Origin: Vibrio tritonius
GTDB lineage: Bacteria > Pseudomonadota > Gammaproteobacteria > Enterobacterales > Vibrionaceae
Direction: 5' to 3'
Assembly: GCF_001547935.1 (NCBI RefSeq)
Contig: NZ_AP014636.1
Span: forward strand, 1,550,001-1,614,000
Length of the DNA: 64,000 nt
The translations under genes were made by a program, and so were the position numbers. Shown one piece after another: positions 36,307-43,807 of the stretch (position 1 is the stretch's first letter; the number at the start of each line of letters is the position of its first letter). The notes below the pieces were generated by a model. It did not search any database, was not told the origin of the DNA, and was given only the letters and a program-made list of their open reading frames with translations.

Positions 36307-36345
36307 ATCATTGCTACTCTGTTGTCGTTCCCATGCCATAATACT

Positions 36346-36422
36346 TTAACATTAAGATACTTTACAAAACTCTTTTGCTTAGTTATCTTTACGGAAACTA
36401 ACTTAACATAAAGATACTTAAC
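36346..36422. promoter_or_regulatory. Candidate MarR operators between marR-type and EamA genes
   Basis: Two near-identical direct repeats, TTAACATTAAGATACTT (36346-36362) and TTAACATAAAGATACTT (36403-36419), 57 bp apart. The second abuts the EamA ATG, so that gene has no Shine-Dalgarno sequence in its usual place. A related AGTTATCTTTA lies between them. Confidence 0.5.
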
Positions 36423-37322
36423 ATGAATATTTTGCTCGCCATGATACCAGCATTCTTTTGGGGCACCACTTATGCGGTAACACAATTCACCCTGCCTGAA
36501 TGGCCACCGCTGCTGTTAGGTATCCTTCGAGCACTGCCTGCCGGAATAATTTTGTGGCTTATAAAACCGTCGATGCCAAACAAACAAGACTGGCGTCCTT
36601 TATTCACGGTTGGAACAATCAATATTGGTGCGTTTTTTTGCTTAATTTTTCTTATGGCGCATACATTACCATCGGCAATATCTGGCGTTGGCATGATTTC
36701 AGTTCCGGTGTTTGCCATGCTGTTTCAATGGGTGGTATTTAAGCAGAGACCAACCATAGTTAGAGCCCTCTGCGGAGCTGGTTTGATCTTTCTTGCATGG
36801 CAATTATTTAACCCGAGTCACTTGAGCCTCAATCCGACTGGAATGCTGGCTATGCTTTGTGCAATTTTGTGTATGATTACTGGCTCCACTTACACACAAA
36901 AACTAGGAAAAACCCTCCACTGGTGGACCACGCTAACCTGGCAACTCATTTTAGGCGGAATCGTTTTAGTCCCAATAACAGCAATACATGCTTTTATTAA
37001 TCCATCTGAGTATCTCAACCCGTTAAGTCATATTGAGCTCACACATGTGGGAGGGATAGTTTGGGTGTGCCTTTTGAACACAGCCTTTGCTTATGGTCTA
37101 TACGTATGGTTGCTACAACGTATGACCGTGGTGGATTTTACCTTTGGTGGAATTGCCAACCCAATCGCTGGAATTAGTTTTGGTTTCCTGTTACTTGGTG
37201 AAACATTTACTTCATACCAATATCTACTGATGGTGGGCATGATTGTGATGTCACTGGCCCCACAATGCATATACCCAAGTAACCTCAAGATGCTGTTTCA
37301 GCGAGAATGTATTCGCTCATAG
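36423..37322 (+). CDS. EamA/DMT-family transporter with C-terminus encoded by a repeat
   Basis: A 299-residue ten-segment drug/metabolite transporter (two EamA repeats; MNILLAMIPAFFWGTTYAVT at the start, FTFGGIANPIAGISFGFLLL in the second half). The last membrane segment (MVGMIVMSLAPQ) is intact, but the final 19 residues or so and the stop codon come from the MITE-like copy that begins at 37271. The natural cytoplasmic tail has been replaced; transport is probably kept. Substrate unknown. There is no clear ribosome site, as a putative operator abuts the ATG. Confidence 0.82.
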   Translation: MNILLAMIPAFFWGTTYAVTQFTLPEWPPLLLGILRALPAGIILWLIKPSMPNKQDWRPLFTVGTINIGAFFCLIFLMAHTLPSAISGVGMISVPVFAMLFQWVVFKQRPTIVRALCGAGLIFLAWQLFNPSHLSLNPTGMLAMLCAILCMITGSTYTQKLGKTLHWWTTLTWQLILGGIVLVPITAIHAFINPSEYLNPLSHIELTHVGGIVWVCLLNTAFAYGLYVWLLQRMTVVDFTFGGIANPIAGISFGFLLLGETFTSYQYLLMVGMIVMSLAPQCIYPSNLKMLFQRECIRS

Positions 37323-37534
37323 GCAAGGCACCGATTTGAATACCTAGTTATTCTACGTAGAAAATCGGTAACGCAGCATAGGAACGAATACAACTCGCCC
37401 CTTGGGAGCTCATCAACAAGCCCATTTCTGCGCCCAATGACGTTGAAAGGGAATGACCATTCCTTCCGTCATTGAGCTTGACCTGTGCTCGTTGATGAAG
37501 CTCTGAAGTCTGCATCTTGAGGTCATTTGGGTAT
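37271..37534 (+). repeat. MITE-like repeat, full copy 3, overlapping the EamA gene end
   Basis: 264-bp full-length copy with both terminal repeats and TA-type flanks (GCATATACCC...GGGTATATTC). Its first 52 bp are read as the EamA C-terminus. It also places its inverted-repeat interior between the convergent EamA and photolyase genes. Confidence 0.87.
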
Positions 37535-37594
37535 ATTCAATGTACAAAAGCACGAAAGGCTTCTTCCTTGCCATTAAAAAGCAAATATCAAAAC

Positions 37595-39145
37595 TCATAA
37601 TTGTTCTATCCGTGCGAAATTTTCTTCAGCTGTCGCTAATATTTGCCCCTGAAGTTCAGGGGTAAATCGCTCCCAAACTCGATACATCATTTTCATTCGA
37701 TGATTAGAGGAAAATCGTTCTCGATGGCGATATAAGAATGCCCAATACCACGCATTAAGAGGACAGGCATCAGAACCCACTTTCTCTTTCACTTGATATG
37801 GGCACTCTTTGCAATAATCACTCATCTTATTGATATAAGAGCCACTCGCAATATAAGGCTTAGTTGCGATTAACCCATCATCGGCAAACAAAGCCATACC
37901 ACGAGTGTTGGGTAGCTCAACCCACTCTAAGGCATCGACATAAATACCCAGATACCAATCATCCACTTCATCTGGGCTGCATCCGGTCAACAACGCGAAG
38001 TTGCCAGTAATCATCAATCGTTGAATGTGATGCGCATAAGCGTAATCAAGTGATTGAGTAATCGCGGCACCGATACAGCGCATATGAGTCTTTCCATGCC
38101 AAAAATAGCTCGGCAATTTACGCTGGGCATCCAAGGCGTTTTTTTCCCTAAAGTCGGGCATATTGGCCCAGTACATACCGCGAACATATTCACGCCAGCC
38201 GAGAATTTGTCGAACAAATCCTTCCACTTGAGCTAACGTAACACTCTGGGTATGTTGACTGTAATAAGAGACGACGGCATCAATGACCTCCTTGGGACTA
38301 AGCAGTTTCACATTCAACACAAAAGAGAGTCGGCTGTGATAAAGGGACCATTGATGGGGAGAGTTGGCCGTCATGGCATCTTGAAAGCGGCCAAAGTTTA
38401 CCAAACAGTGTTGGCAAAAATAGGCCAGCAGATTGAGTGCCTGCGCCCGGTTGATAGGCCACAATAAGGTTGACGTAGCAGTGCCGAAAGTCACAACAGA
38501 ATGTCGGGTTAACCTCTGTAAGATTGCCTCGACCGAGTTAGTAAAGCAAAGTGGCGCTGGAATATCCGCTAAATCTGCCTTTTTCAACGCGTTGCGATTA
38601 TCTTGATCGAAATTCCACTGTCCTCCAATAGGCTCGCCACCGGATGTCATCAAAATCTGGTGACGCTTGCGCATGCGCCGATAAAAATGTTCCATCAGAA
38701 CCGACTTTCCTGTTGGAAAATCGGCTGCTAACTCATCGAAAGGCACCATAAAATGTTGAGAATCGTATTCTGTTTTCGTAACACCACTGGCGTGCCACTC
38801 TCGTAACTGCTGTAACAATCGATATTCGTCGGGAGTTTGATAAGCAAATTGAGAGATGTTGAACTGGGTGAGCAGAGACTCCAGCAAGTGCGGCAAGTCT
38901 CGATACGCTTGAGTATCATCTAGCGTGAGATACAGCACCTGATGGCCAGCTTCCTTTAACTCATGAGCAAACGACTCCATCGCCGCAAAAAAAGCACACA
39001 CTTTCTGTACATGATGCTTAACATAGTCTGTCTCTTGTCTTAATTCTGCTAGCACATAAATGACGTTCGGGTCGACCTGTGTAAACCAATGATGTTCGCT
39101 ATTCAGCTGATCACCGAGAATTAAGCGTAATGTGGTGTATTTCAT
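37595..39145 (-). CDS. FeS-containing bacterial cryptochrome/(6-4) photolyase
   Basis: A 516-residue photolyase-related flavoprotein: N-terminal Rossmann domain (TLRLILGDQLNSEHHWF), helical FAD domain (QILGWREYVRGMYWANMPDF), and four cysteines that match the iron-sulfur site: one in NFALLTGCSPDE, two in CKECPYQ and one in SDACPLNAWYW. This group (FeS-BCP/CryPro) repairs (6-4) photoproducts with light. GAGGATGGT precedes the ATG. It is convergent with the EamA gene, separated by the repeat. Confidence 0.88.
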   Translation of the reverse strand: MKYTTLRLILGDQLNSEHHWFTQVDPNVIYVLAELRQETDYVKHHVQKVCAFFAAMESFAHELKEAGHQVLYLTLDDTQAYRDLPHLLESLLTQFNISQFAYQTPDEYRLLQQLREWHASGVTKTEYDSQHFMVPFDELAADFPTGKSVLMEHFYRRMRKRHQILMTSGGEPIGGQWNFDQDNRNALKKADLADIPAPLCFTNSVEAILQRLTRHSVVTFGTATSTLLWPINRAQALNLLAYFCQHCLVNFGRFQDAMTANSPHQWSLYHSRLSFVLNVKLLSPKEVIDAVVSYYSQHTQSVTLAQVEGFVRQILGWREYVRGMYWANMPDFREKNALDAQRKLPSYFWHGKTHMRCIGAAITQSLDYAYAHHIQRLMITGNFALLTGCSPDEVDDWYLGIYVDALEWVELPNTRGMALFADDGLIATKPYIASGSYINKMSDYCKECPYQVKEKVGSDACPLNAWYWAFLYRHRERFSSNHRMKMMYRVWERFTPELQGQILATAEENFARIEQL

Positions 39146-39305
39146 ACCATCCTCATTCCTTTAATGCGTGATTTTTACGCGGTCAATGTATGAAAGATCA
39201 ATCTTGATGCAGAAAGCTTACACCAGCCTGTTATACTATGGATATCTTCCACGGTTTCCGTTTTCGGCCTGATAGTGTGCGGAGACCTTTAGCGAACAGT
39301 GACTC

Positions 39306-40319
39306 ATGACCGACGAATTCAAAAAATCCACGGATAACCTAAAAAAAGCCGTGCCTTTAATGATGAAAAACATAGTGGCAACCACACCTGCCAACTACGC
39401 ACTTTGGTACACTTATGTTGATAACGCCATTCCTGAAATGAATGCTCAAATCGACAACATCGTCAAACAAAATGGTGTTTGCCCTCCTTCCGCTAACGAG
39501 CAAATGTATCAGCAGTACATTGCAAGTAAAGCAGAAACCAGCATCAACGATCTCAAATCCAATTTGGAAGTATTAGTTGGCGAAATAACCAGTTCAATGA
39601 ATGACACCTTAACCGACACCTCAGGCTTTTCATCATTAATAGATAAGAGTTTTAGTGACTTAGAAAGAGTCGAACGCGATAATCTTTCCATTGAAGAGGT
39701 CATGACCATCATCAGAAAACTGATTGTTGATTCACGTCAGATTCGCCATTCAACATCGTTTCTACATAATCAGCTCAATACCGCGACAGAAGAAATTACG
39801 CGTTTGAAAGATCAACTGGCTGAAGTACAAAAAGACGCACTATTCGATAGTTTAACCACCCTTTACAACCGTCGAGCGTTTGATCGTGACATTCAAACCT
39901 TATTTGAAATTGATCAACCTATGTGCTTGATCGTCGCCGATATTGACCATTTCAAAACATTAAACGATAGCTATGGCCATCTGTTTGGTGATAGCGTGAT
40001 TCGAGCAATTGGTAAGCGCTTACAGTCATCATGTCGTGACGGAATTAATGCCTATCGCTTTGGTGGTGAAGAATTTATTTTGTTGGTTCCTCAGAAAAGT
40101 TTGCGTATTGCACGTCAATTTGCGGAAAGCCAGCGCCGCTCGCTAGAAAAACTGAATATTAAGGATCGCCGCACAGGCCAACAAGTCAGCAATATTACCG
40201 CGTCTTTTGGTGTTGCTGAACGCCTGCCACAAGATACGCCCACCTCACTACTCGAACGGGCCGACAAGATGCTGTATGAAGCGAAACACTTAGGGCGTAA
40301 CCGAGTGATGCCGTTATAG
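39306..40319 (+). CDS. Diguanylate cyclase (GGEEF), soluble
   Basis: A 337-residue cytoplasmic enzyme: N-terminal helical region of about 175 residues with a long coiled coil (to QLAEVQKDA), then a complete GGDEF domain: DSLTTLYNRRAF, metal site IVADIDHFKTLND, G-G-E-E-F at 253-257, and ADKMLYEAKHLGRN. It should make cyclic di-GMP. The inhibitory-site RxxD is not intact (R-D-G-I at that position), so product inhibition may be weak. It resembles small soluble Vibrio cyclases in length and layout. Confidence 0.9.
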   Translation: MTDEFKKSTDNLKKAVPLMMKNIVATTPANYALWYTYVDNAIPEMNAQIDNIVKQNGVCPPSANEQMYQQYIASKAETSINDLKSNLEVLVGEITSSMNDTLTDTSGFSSLIDKSFSDLERVERDNLSIEEVMTIIRKLIVDSRQIRHSTSFLHNQLNTATEEITRLKDQLAEVQKDALFDSLTTLYNRRAFDRDIQTLFEIDQPMCLIVADIDHFKTLNDSYGHLFGDSVIRAIGKRLQSSCRDGINAYRFGGEEFILLVPQKSLRIARQFAESQRRSLEKLNIKDRRTGQQVSNITASFGVAERLPQDTPTSLLERADKMLYEAKHLGRNRVMPL

Positions 40320-40324
40320 AAAAC

Positions 40325-40353
40325 ACAACGCCCTGACTATGTCAGGGCGTTGT
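40325..40353. terminator. Bidirectional hairpin between convergent genes
   Basis: A 13-bp perfect stem ACAACGCCCTGAC / GTCAGGGCGTTGT with loop TAT; only a weak T-run follows. It separates the cyclase gene from the convergent gene at 40375. Confidence 0.7.
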
Positions 40354-40374
40354 ACCTTATGGAGTTCATTGCGC

Positions 40375-40929
40375 TTAAAGTTCGTAACAGTACGTTAAAA
40401 AGTACTCTTCACCACATTTACCGCGATACTCTTTATCTTCCGAACACGCTTGAGGACGTCCCTGCTCATCACCTTTCACTAGGCTAATCCAATGACGCAT
40501 GCCAGATGTCTCATTAAACATGGTATTGGTTTCAAGCTGAATATCATCAATGGAAACTAATTGCACTTTTCCCGTTCCTTGATGACGCGCAATCAGAAGC
40601 TCTACATGACTCCCAGCCCCATCACGAAACAAAATAGACGTAGGACACTCTTTTTCACCGATAAACGCAGCAAACTGCTGGTTGTTGCTTAAACCACTGT
40701 GCGTACCGTCTTTGAAGTAGGCAAGAACATGATGATAGTCGATTTGGTAACTGGTCACATCCTGATGAGAACCTTGTTCCAGCGGGAAGAGACGATCTAA
40801 AAGCTGCTTGGCTTTGATCTGTTTCTCATCTTGCTGCCCAGCACTGATGTTTTCTACCGCAAACACATGCTCTGCAATAAACGGCGTTGAGTGGTGGGAT
40901 GTTTTTTTGTCAAAAGTCAGCATGTTCAT
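40375..40929 (-). CDS. Conserved-looking protein of unknown function
   Basis: A 184-residue soluble protein without signal peptide or membrane segment. The C-terminal half has a basic/acidic mixed composition with four cysteines (ECPTS, QACSEDKEYRGKCGEEYFLTYCYEL region). No family was recognised. It is transcribed away from an XRE/RamB-like regulator gene, with a shared 171-bp control region, so it is a likely target of that regulator. TAGAGGGAACGAAAG provides a ribosome site. Confidence 0.65.
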   Translation of the reverse strand: MNMLTFDKKTSHHSTPFIAEHVFAVENISAGQQDEKQIKAKQLLDRLFPLEQGSHQDVTSYQIDYHHVLAYFKDGTHSGLSNNQQFAAFIGEKECPTSILFRDGAGSHVELLIARHQGTGKVQLVSIDDIQLETNTMFNETSGMRHWISLVKGDEQGRPQACSEDKEYRGKCGEEYFLTYCYEL

Positions 40930-41100
40930 CTTTCGTTCCCTCTAGGATGTTTCACGTATTTGTTCTGTTTTATTGATGCCTTTCACTGTTCAAAGCGATT
41001 AACTGAATTTCAATCGGTTTTGTGACTCGGCCTACTTGGAAGAGTAATAGATTTATCACTACAATTTCACAACAAAAATTTTACACTGTGAATTTTACAA

Positions 41101-42630
41101 ATGGCCGTGTCAAAAAGTCTTATTCGACAGTCCCATTTTTTGGGAACTAAAGTACGTAATTTGCGCAAACGTAACCATCTCACCATGGAAGATCTCTCTG
41201 CCCGTTGCATTCGGATCAACCCAGAGAATGCACCTTCTGTTTCCTACTTATCCATGATTGAACGTGGTAAACGGGTGCCAAGTGCCGAGATGCTGGAAGT
41301 GATCGCTGAAGTATTTCAAAAGCCACTAACTTGGTTTTTGGATGACGAACCCGATCAGGATGAACTCACCCCGGATAAAGGCAATCGCGGTGGTATCAGT
41401 GGTATGGCGCTGGAACCCAGCTTTCTGTTCTCGCGGGATATTTTGCAAATAGCGATTCCAGAAATGTTGTCACAAACGGGGATCACAGGTCGCCAATTCG
41501 CCCATTTACTTATCCGGGCTCATCAAGAAAGTTTGCAGAATCATTTTCCCGATTTAGAGCGCGCAGCCGAAGATATTGGGAAAAAACGACTTAATCTAGA
41601 TGTTCAAGACCTACTCGACTTAGCCAATCAGGTAGGGCTCACGGTTCACTGGATAAAACGCACACCCAAGCAGGTAGTGGATGAGATGGGCATCAGTGCC
41701 AAACAGTTGGTCACCTCGTTTTTTGAACCGCCTGGTCATGTTTATCTCAATGAGATGTTAAAAGACTACCCCACTCGGCTAAAATACGACCTAGCCGTCT
41801 ACATCGGTCATAACATACTACATACCAAAGACGGTTTAAAAAGTGTCTTAACCGTTGGCCACACGAATCGTTGGGAAGAGGAAACGACTCCAGCCGGTTC
41901 ATCTGAATTGAACTCACAAGACATTTTACAAGCTTGGCGAGATTTCGAATCGAGCTTTTTTGCTGGCGCGCTATTATGCCCTAAGGTGCCATTTCGCCAA
42001 TTACTGGACCGTAATGGATACGAGATAGATGTGCATAAAAAGGCCGGAGTTTCTCCATCGGTGGCCATGCGCCGCATGACGGTCGTTTCTCCCTACCCAC
42101 ACTGGCACTATTTCGATGCGTATGGTGAAGGAAAACTGAAAGCCGTCTACCGTGGTAACGGCATTCCACTACCATGGGGTAATATGCGCACCGTTAACGA
42201 CCCTTGCCAACACTGGGCAGTCTTCCGTCGCTTAGCCCACCCACAGTCAGGAAGCTCAGCGCAGATTTCAATTCTTCACGTTGGTAATGAACCACGCATC
42301 TATTGCTGTGAATCGGTGAATATGACTGATGCTGCTGGCAATAATCGTGTGTTATGTGCCGGTATCGATCTCAACCCAGCCATTGAGGCTCAGGGCGGAG
42401 ATGCCATCACTATCGCTGAGCAATTGAAAGCCTCATGTGTTAACCAAGGCGGCTCCACTGCAATTCCTCTACCGATAAAGCGCGATCTTAAAACCATTGC
42501 AAAGATACTGAATATCAATTGGATTGAGCGAGGAATTGAAACCGAAGCGCATTTGATTTGTTCACGAGGTGCGGTGTGCCCAAGAAATCCGAGCTGCTAT
42601 TCAAACTGCCAAGATTCCAAATCAGAATGA
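41101..42630 (+). CDS. XRE-family regulator with large C-terminal sensor (RamB/DUF3612-like)
   Basis: A 509-residue regulator: helix-turn-helix at about 10-80 (LRKRNHLTMEDLSARC...SYLSMIERGKRVPSAEMLEVIAE) and a long C-terminal region with an IrrE-like segment around 225-245, ending in a cysteine-rich patch CPRNPSCYSNC. This layout recalls short-chain acyl-CoA-responsive regulators (RamB/ScfR group) and Vibrio DUF3612 proteins; the exact family assignment is tentative. An inverted repeat TTCACA...TGTGAA lies just upstream of the ATG (about 41068-41094) and could be an autoregulatory site. No ribosome site is seen. Confidence 0.75.
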   Translation: MAVSKSLIRQSHFLGTKVRNLRKRNHLTMEDLSARCIRINPENAPSVSYLSMIERGKRVPSAEMLEVIAEVFQKPLTWFLDDEPDQDELTPDKGNRGGISGMALEPSFLFSRDILQIAIPEMLSQTGITGRQFAHLLIRAHQESLQNHFPDLERAAEDIGKKRLNLDVQDLLDLANQVGLTVHWIKRTPKQVVDEMGISAKQLVTSFFEPPGHVYLNEMLKDYPTRLKYDLAVYIGHNILHTKDGLKSVLTVGHTNRWEEETTPAGSSELNSQDILQAWRDFESSFFAGALLCPKVPFRQLLDRNGYEIDVHKKAGVSPSVAMRRMTVVSPYPHWHYFDAYGEGKLKAVYRGNGIPLPWGNMRTVNDPCQHWAVFRRLAHPQSGSSAQISILHVGNEPRIYCCESVNMTDAAGNNRVLCAGIDLNPAIEAQGGDAITIAEQLKASCVNQGGSTAIPLPIKRDLKTIAKILNINWIERGIETEAHLICSRGAVCPRNPSCYSNCQDSKSE

Positions 42631-42703
42631 GCTAAGAGGCAATCGTATAGCTGGTATAGGTAACGAAAAGAGAAATAGTACAGAGACGTAATAAACGAGC
42701 GGG

Positions 42704-42754
42704 CTATGGTTTTAAACAGACTATGGTTTTAAACAGGCTACGGTATTAAATAGC
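42704..42754 (+). repeat. Three tandem 17-bp repeats
   Basis: CTATGGTTTTAAACAGA, CTATGGTTTTAAACAGG and CTACGGTATTAAATAGC follow each other without gaps. The first two differ by one base. The third has diverged and contributes to the terminator stem. Confidence 0.8.
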
Positions 42755-42762
42755 CTCTTTTT
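42735..42762 (+). terminator. Terminator after the XRE gene
   Basis: AGGCTA / TAGCCT stem (10-nt loop) followed by CTTTTTG, made from the last tandem repeat. Confidence 0.6.
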
Positions 42763-42806
42763 GTTGCTCATAGGCCAACAGATGCTGGGCTTCTCAACAT
42801 ACAGAC

Positions 42807-42915
42807 AAAAAAAAGCCAATCACAATTAAAGTGGTTGGCTGTAGATATTTGTGAACAAATTTGGTCCACTAACAACGTCAGTTGGCTAGGTGACCCTCGG
42901 CTTAAGAAGGGTCAC
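42807..42915 (-). ncRNA. qrr: Qrr quorum-sensing regulatory small RNA
   Basis: About 109 nt on the minus strand. The 5' stem-loop is GTGACCCTTCTTAAGCCGAG with GGTCAC completing the stem; then comes the invariant Qrr core CTAGCCAACTGACGTTGTT, an A/T-rich stretch with TTGTTCACAAATAT, and a terminator hairpin AGCCAACCAC / GTGATTGGCT followed by eight T. Qrr RNAs act with Hfq on luxR/hapR, aphA and other mRNAs at low cell density. The start near 42915 follows from the sigma-54 promoter; the 3' end from the T-run. No luxO/luxU is adjacent, so it is one of the unlinked Qrr copies; its number cannot be assigned. Confidence 0.96.
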
Positions 42916-42923
42916 TGTCATAT

Positions 42924-42941
42924 ATGCAGGTAGCGTGCCAA
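42924..42941 (-). promoter_or_regulatory. Sigma-54 promoter of qrr
   Basis: Minus strand TTGGCACGCTACCTGCAT: -24 element TTGGCAC and -12 element TGCAT with exact spacing, ending about 10 bp before the predicted RNA start. Confidence 0.93.
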
Positions 42942-43021
42942 CTTTTAAAATGGCATATTTTATGGTTTTTATAACACTAAATAGGTAATTTCTGCTGATA
43001 AAATACGCATCAGGTGGAGTA

Positions 43022-43074
43022 TTGCATTTGCAAAATGCGAATTCAGTTTCAAAACGCAAAGCATTTTTGCGCAA
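43022..43074 (-). promoter_or_regulatory. Candidate LuxO activator sites upstream of qrr
   Basis: TTGCATTTGCAA (43022-43033) overlaps TTGCAAAATGCGA (43028-43040), close to the LuxO pattern TTGCAWWWTGCAA; a second related stretch GCATTTTTGCGCAA lies at 43061-43074. They are about 100-150 bp upstream of the sigma-54 promoter, as expected for a NtrC-type activator. Confidence 0.7.
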
Positions 43075-43190
43075 CACATCAAATTTTCAATACAACATTC
43101 CCTAAGCGTTGCTTTGTGATTAAGTTGCTTTGTAATTAAAGTAATACCAATCACATCGACATCGCTTAACAGATTCATCTGGAGACGCCT

Positions 43191-43796
43191 ATGGACCAAC
43201 TTTCGCTTTTTGACCCAAACGCTCCTGCTTGGCAAGACGTTCTTAACGGTAAACTATTATGGGATCCCAGTTTCCTTACACCAGGCGAAGCCAATGTGTT
43301 GTTGAATCAGCTCATGAGTAATGTACCTTGGAAACAGGAATCAATTACTTTGTTTGGCAAATCCGTTAAGCAACCTCGTCTACAAACTTGGTATGGTGAT
43401 AAGGGATATCACTATTCGGGGCTGACACTTCCCCCGACACCTTGGTTACCAGCTCTCCTCCCAATTAAACAAGCCTGCGAAGTCATTGCTGAGCAAGAAT
43501 TTAATTCTGTTTTAATTAATTTGTATCGCGATGGGCAAGATTCGATGGGTTGGCATCAAGACAACGAAACGGAACTGGGTAAAAATCCGGTTATTGCTTC
43601 TCTATCGTTAGGAGAGTCACGTCGTTTTTTGTTAAGACATTTACATTGTAAATCTAAGTTGGAATACGAACTCAATTCCGGATCACTTTTGATCATGGGC
43701 GGCGAGTTACAACACTTTTGGCAACACTGTGTTCCCAAAACAGCGAGACCTAAAGAGCCTCGCATTAATCTGACGTTTCGTTACGTCAAGGGATGA
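43191..43796 (+). CDS. alkB: AlkB-like 2-oxoglutarate/Fe(II) DNA repair dioxygenase
   Basis: A 201-residue dioxygenase that reverses alkylation damage on nucleic acids. The iron site is H-x-D in GWHQDNE plus the late histidine in FWQHCVPKT; the 2-oxoglutarate arginine is in PRINLTFRYV, and VLINLYRDGQDSMGWH is the family core. Length and layout are closest to the ALKBH2/3-type bacterial enzymes. CTGGAGACGCCT is the ribosome site. It is divergent from qrr, with its own promoter region of about 110 bp. Confidence 0.92.
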   Translation: MDQLSLFDPNAPAWQDVLNGKLLWDPSFLTPGEANVLLNQLMSNVPWKQESITLFGKSVKQPRLQTWYGDKGYHYSGLTLPPTPWLPALLPIKQACEVIAEQEFNSVLINLYRDGQDSMGWHQDNETELGKNPVIASLSLGESRRFLLRHLHCKSKLEYELNSGSLLIMGGELQHFWQHCVPKTARPKEPRINLTFRYVKG

Positions 43797-43807
43797 GGAG
43801 CGACTCA

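Larger units (their letters stand above)
42631..43190. other. 560-bp region without protein genes; holds a Qrr small RNA
   Basis: From left to right: three 17-bp tandem repeats, a terminator for the XRE gene, the minus-strand Qrr RNA, its sigma-54 promoter and LuxO-type sites, then about 110 bp that should carry the alkB promoter. Confidence 0.85.

Noticed and set aside
42886..43235. Two overlapping minus-strand ORFs (63 and 88 codons) in the gap before alkB
   Set aside because: They run through the qrr gene, its sigma-54 promoter and LuxO-type sites, have no ribosome site and no family features; the RNA gene explains the sequence better.
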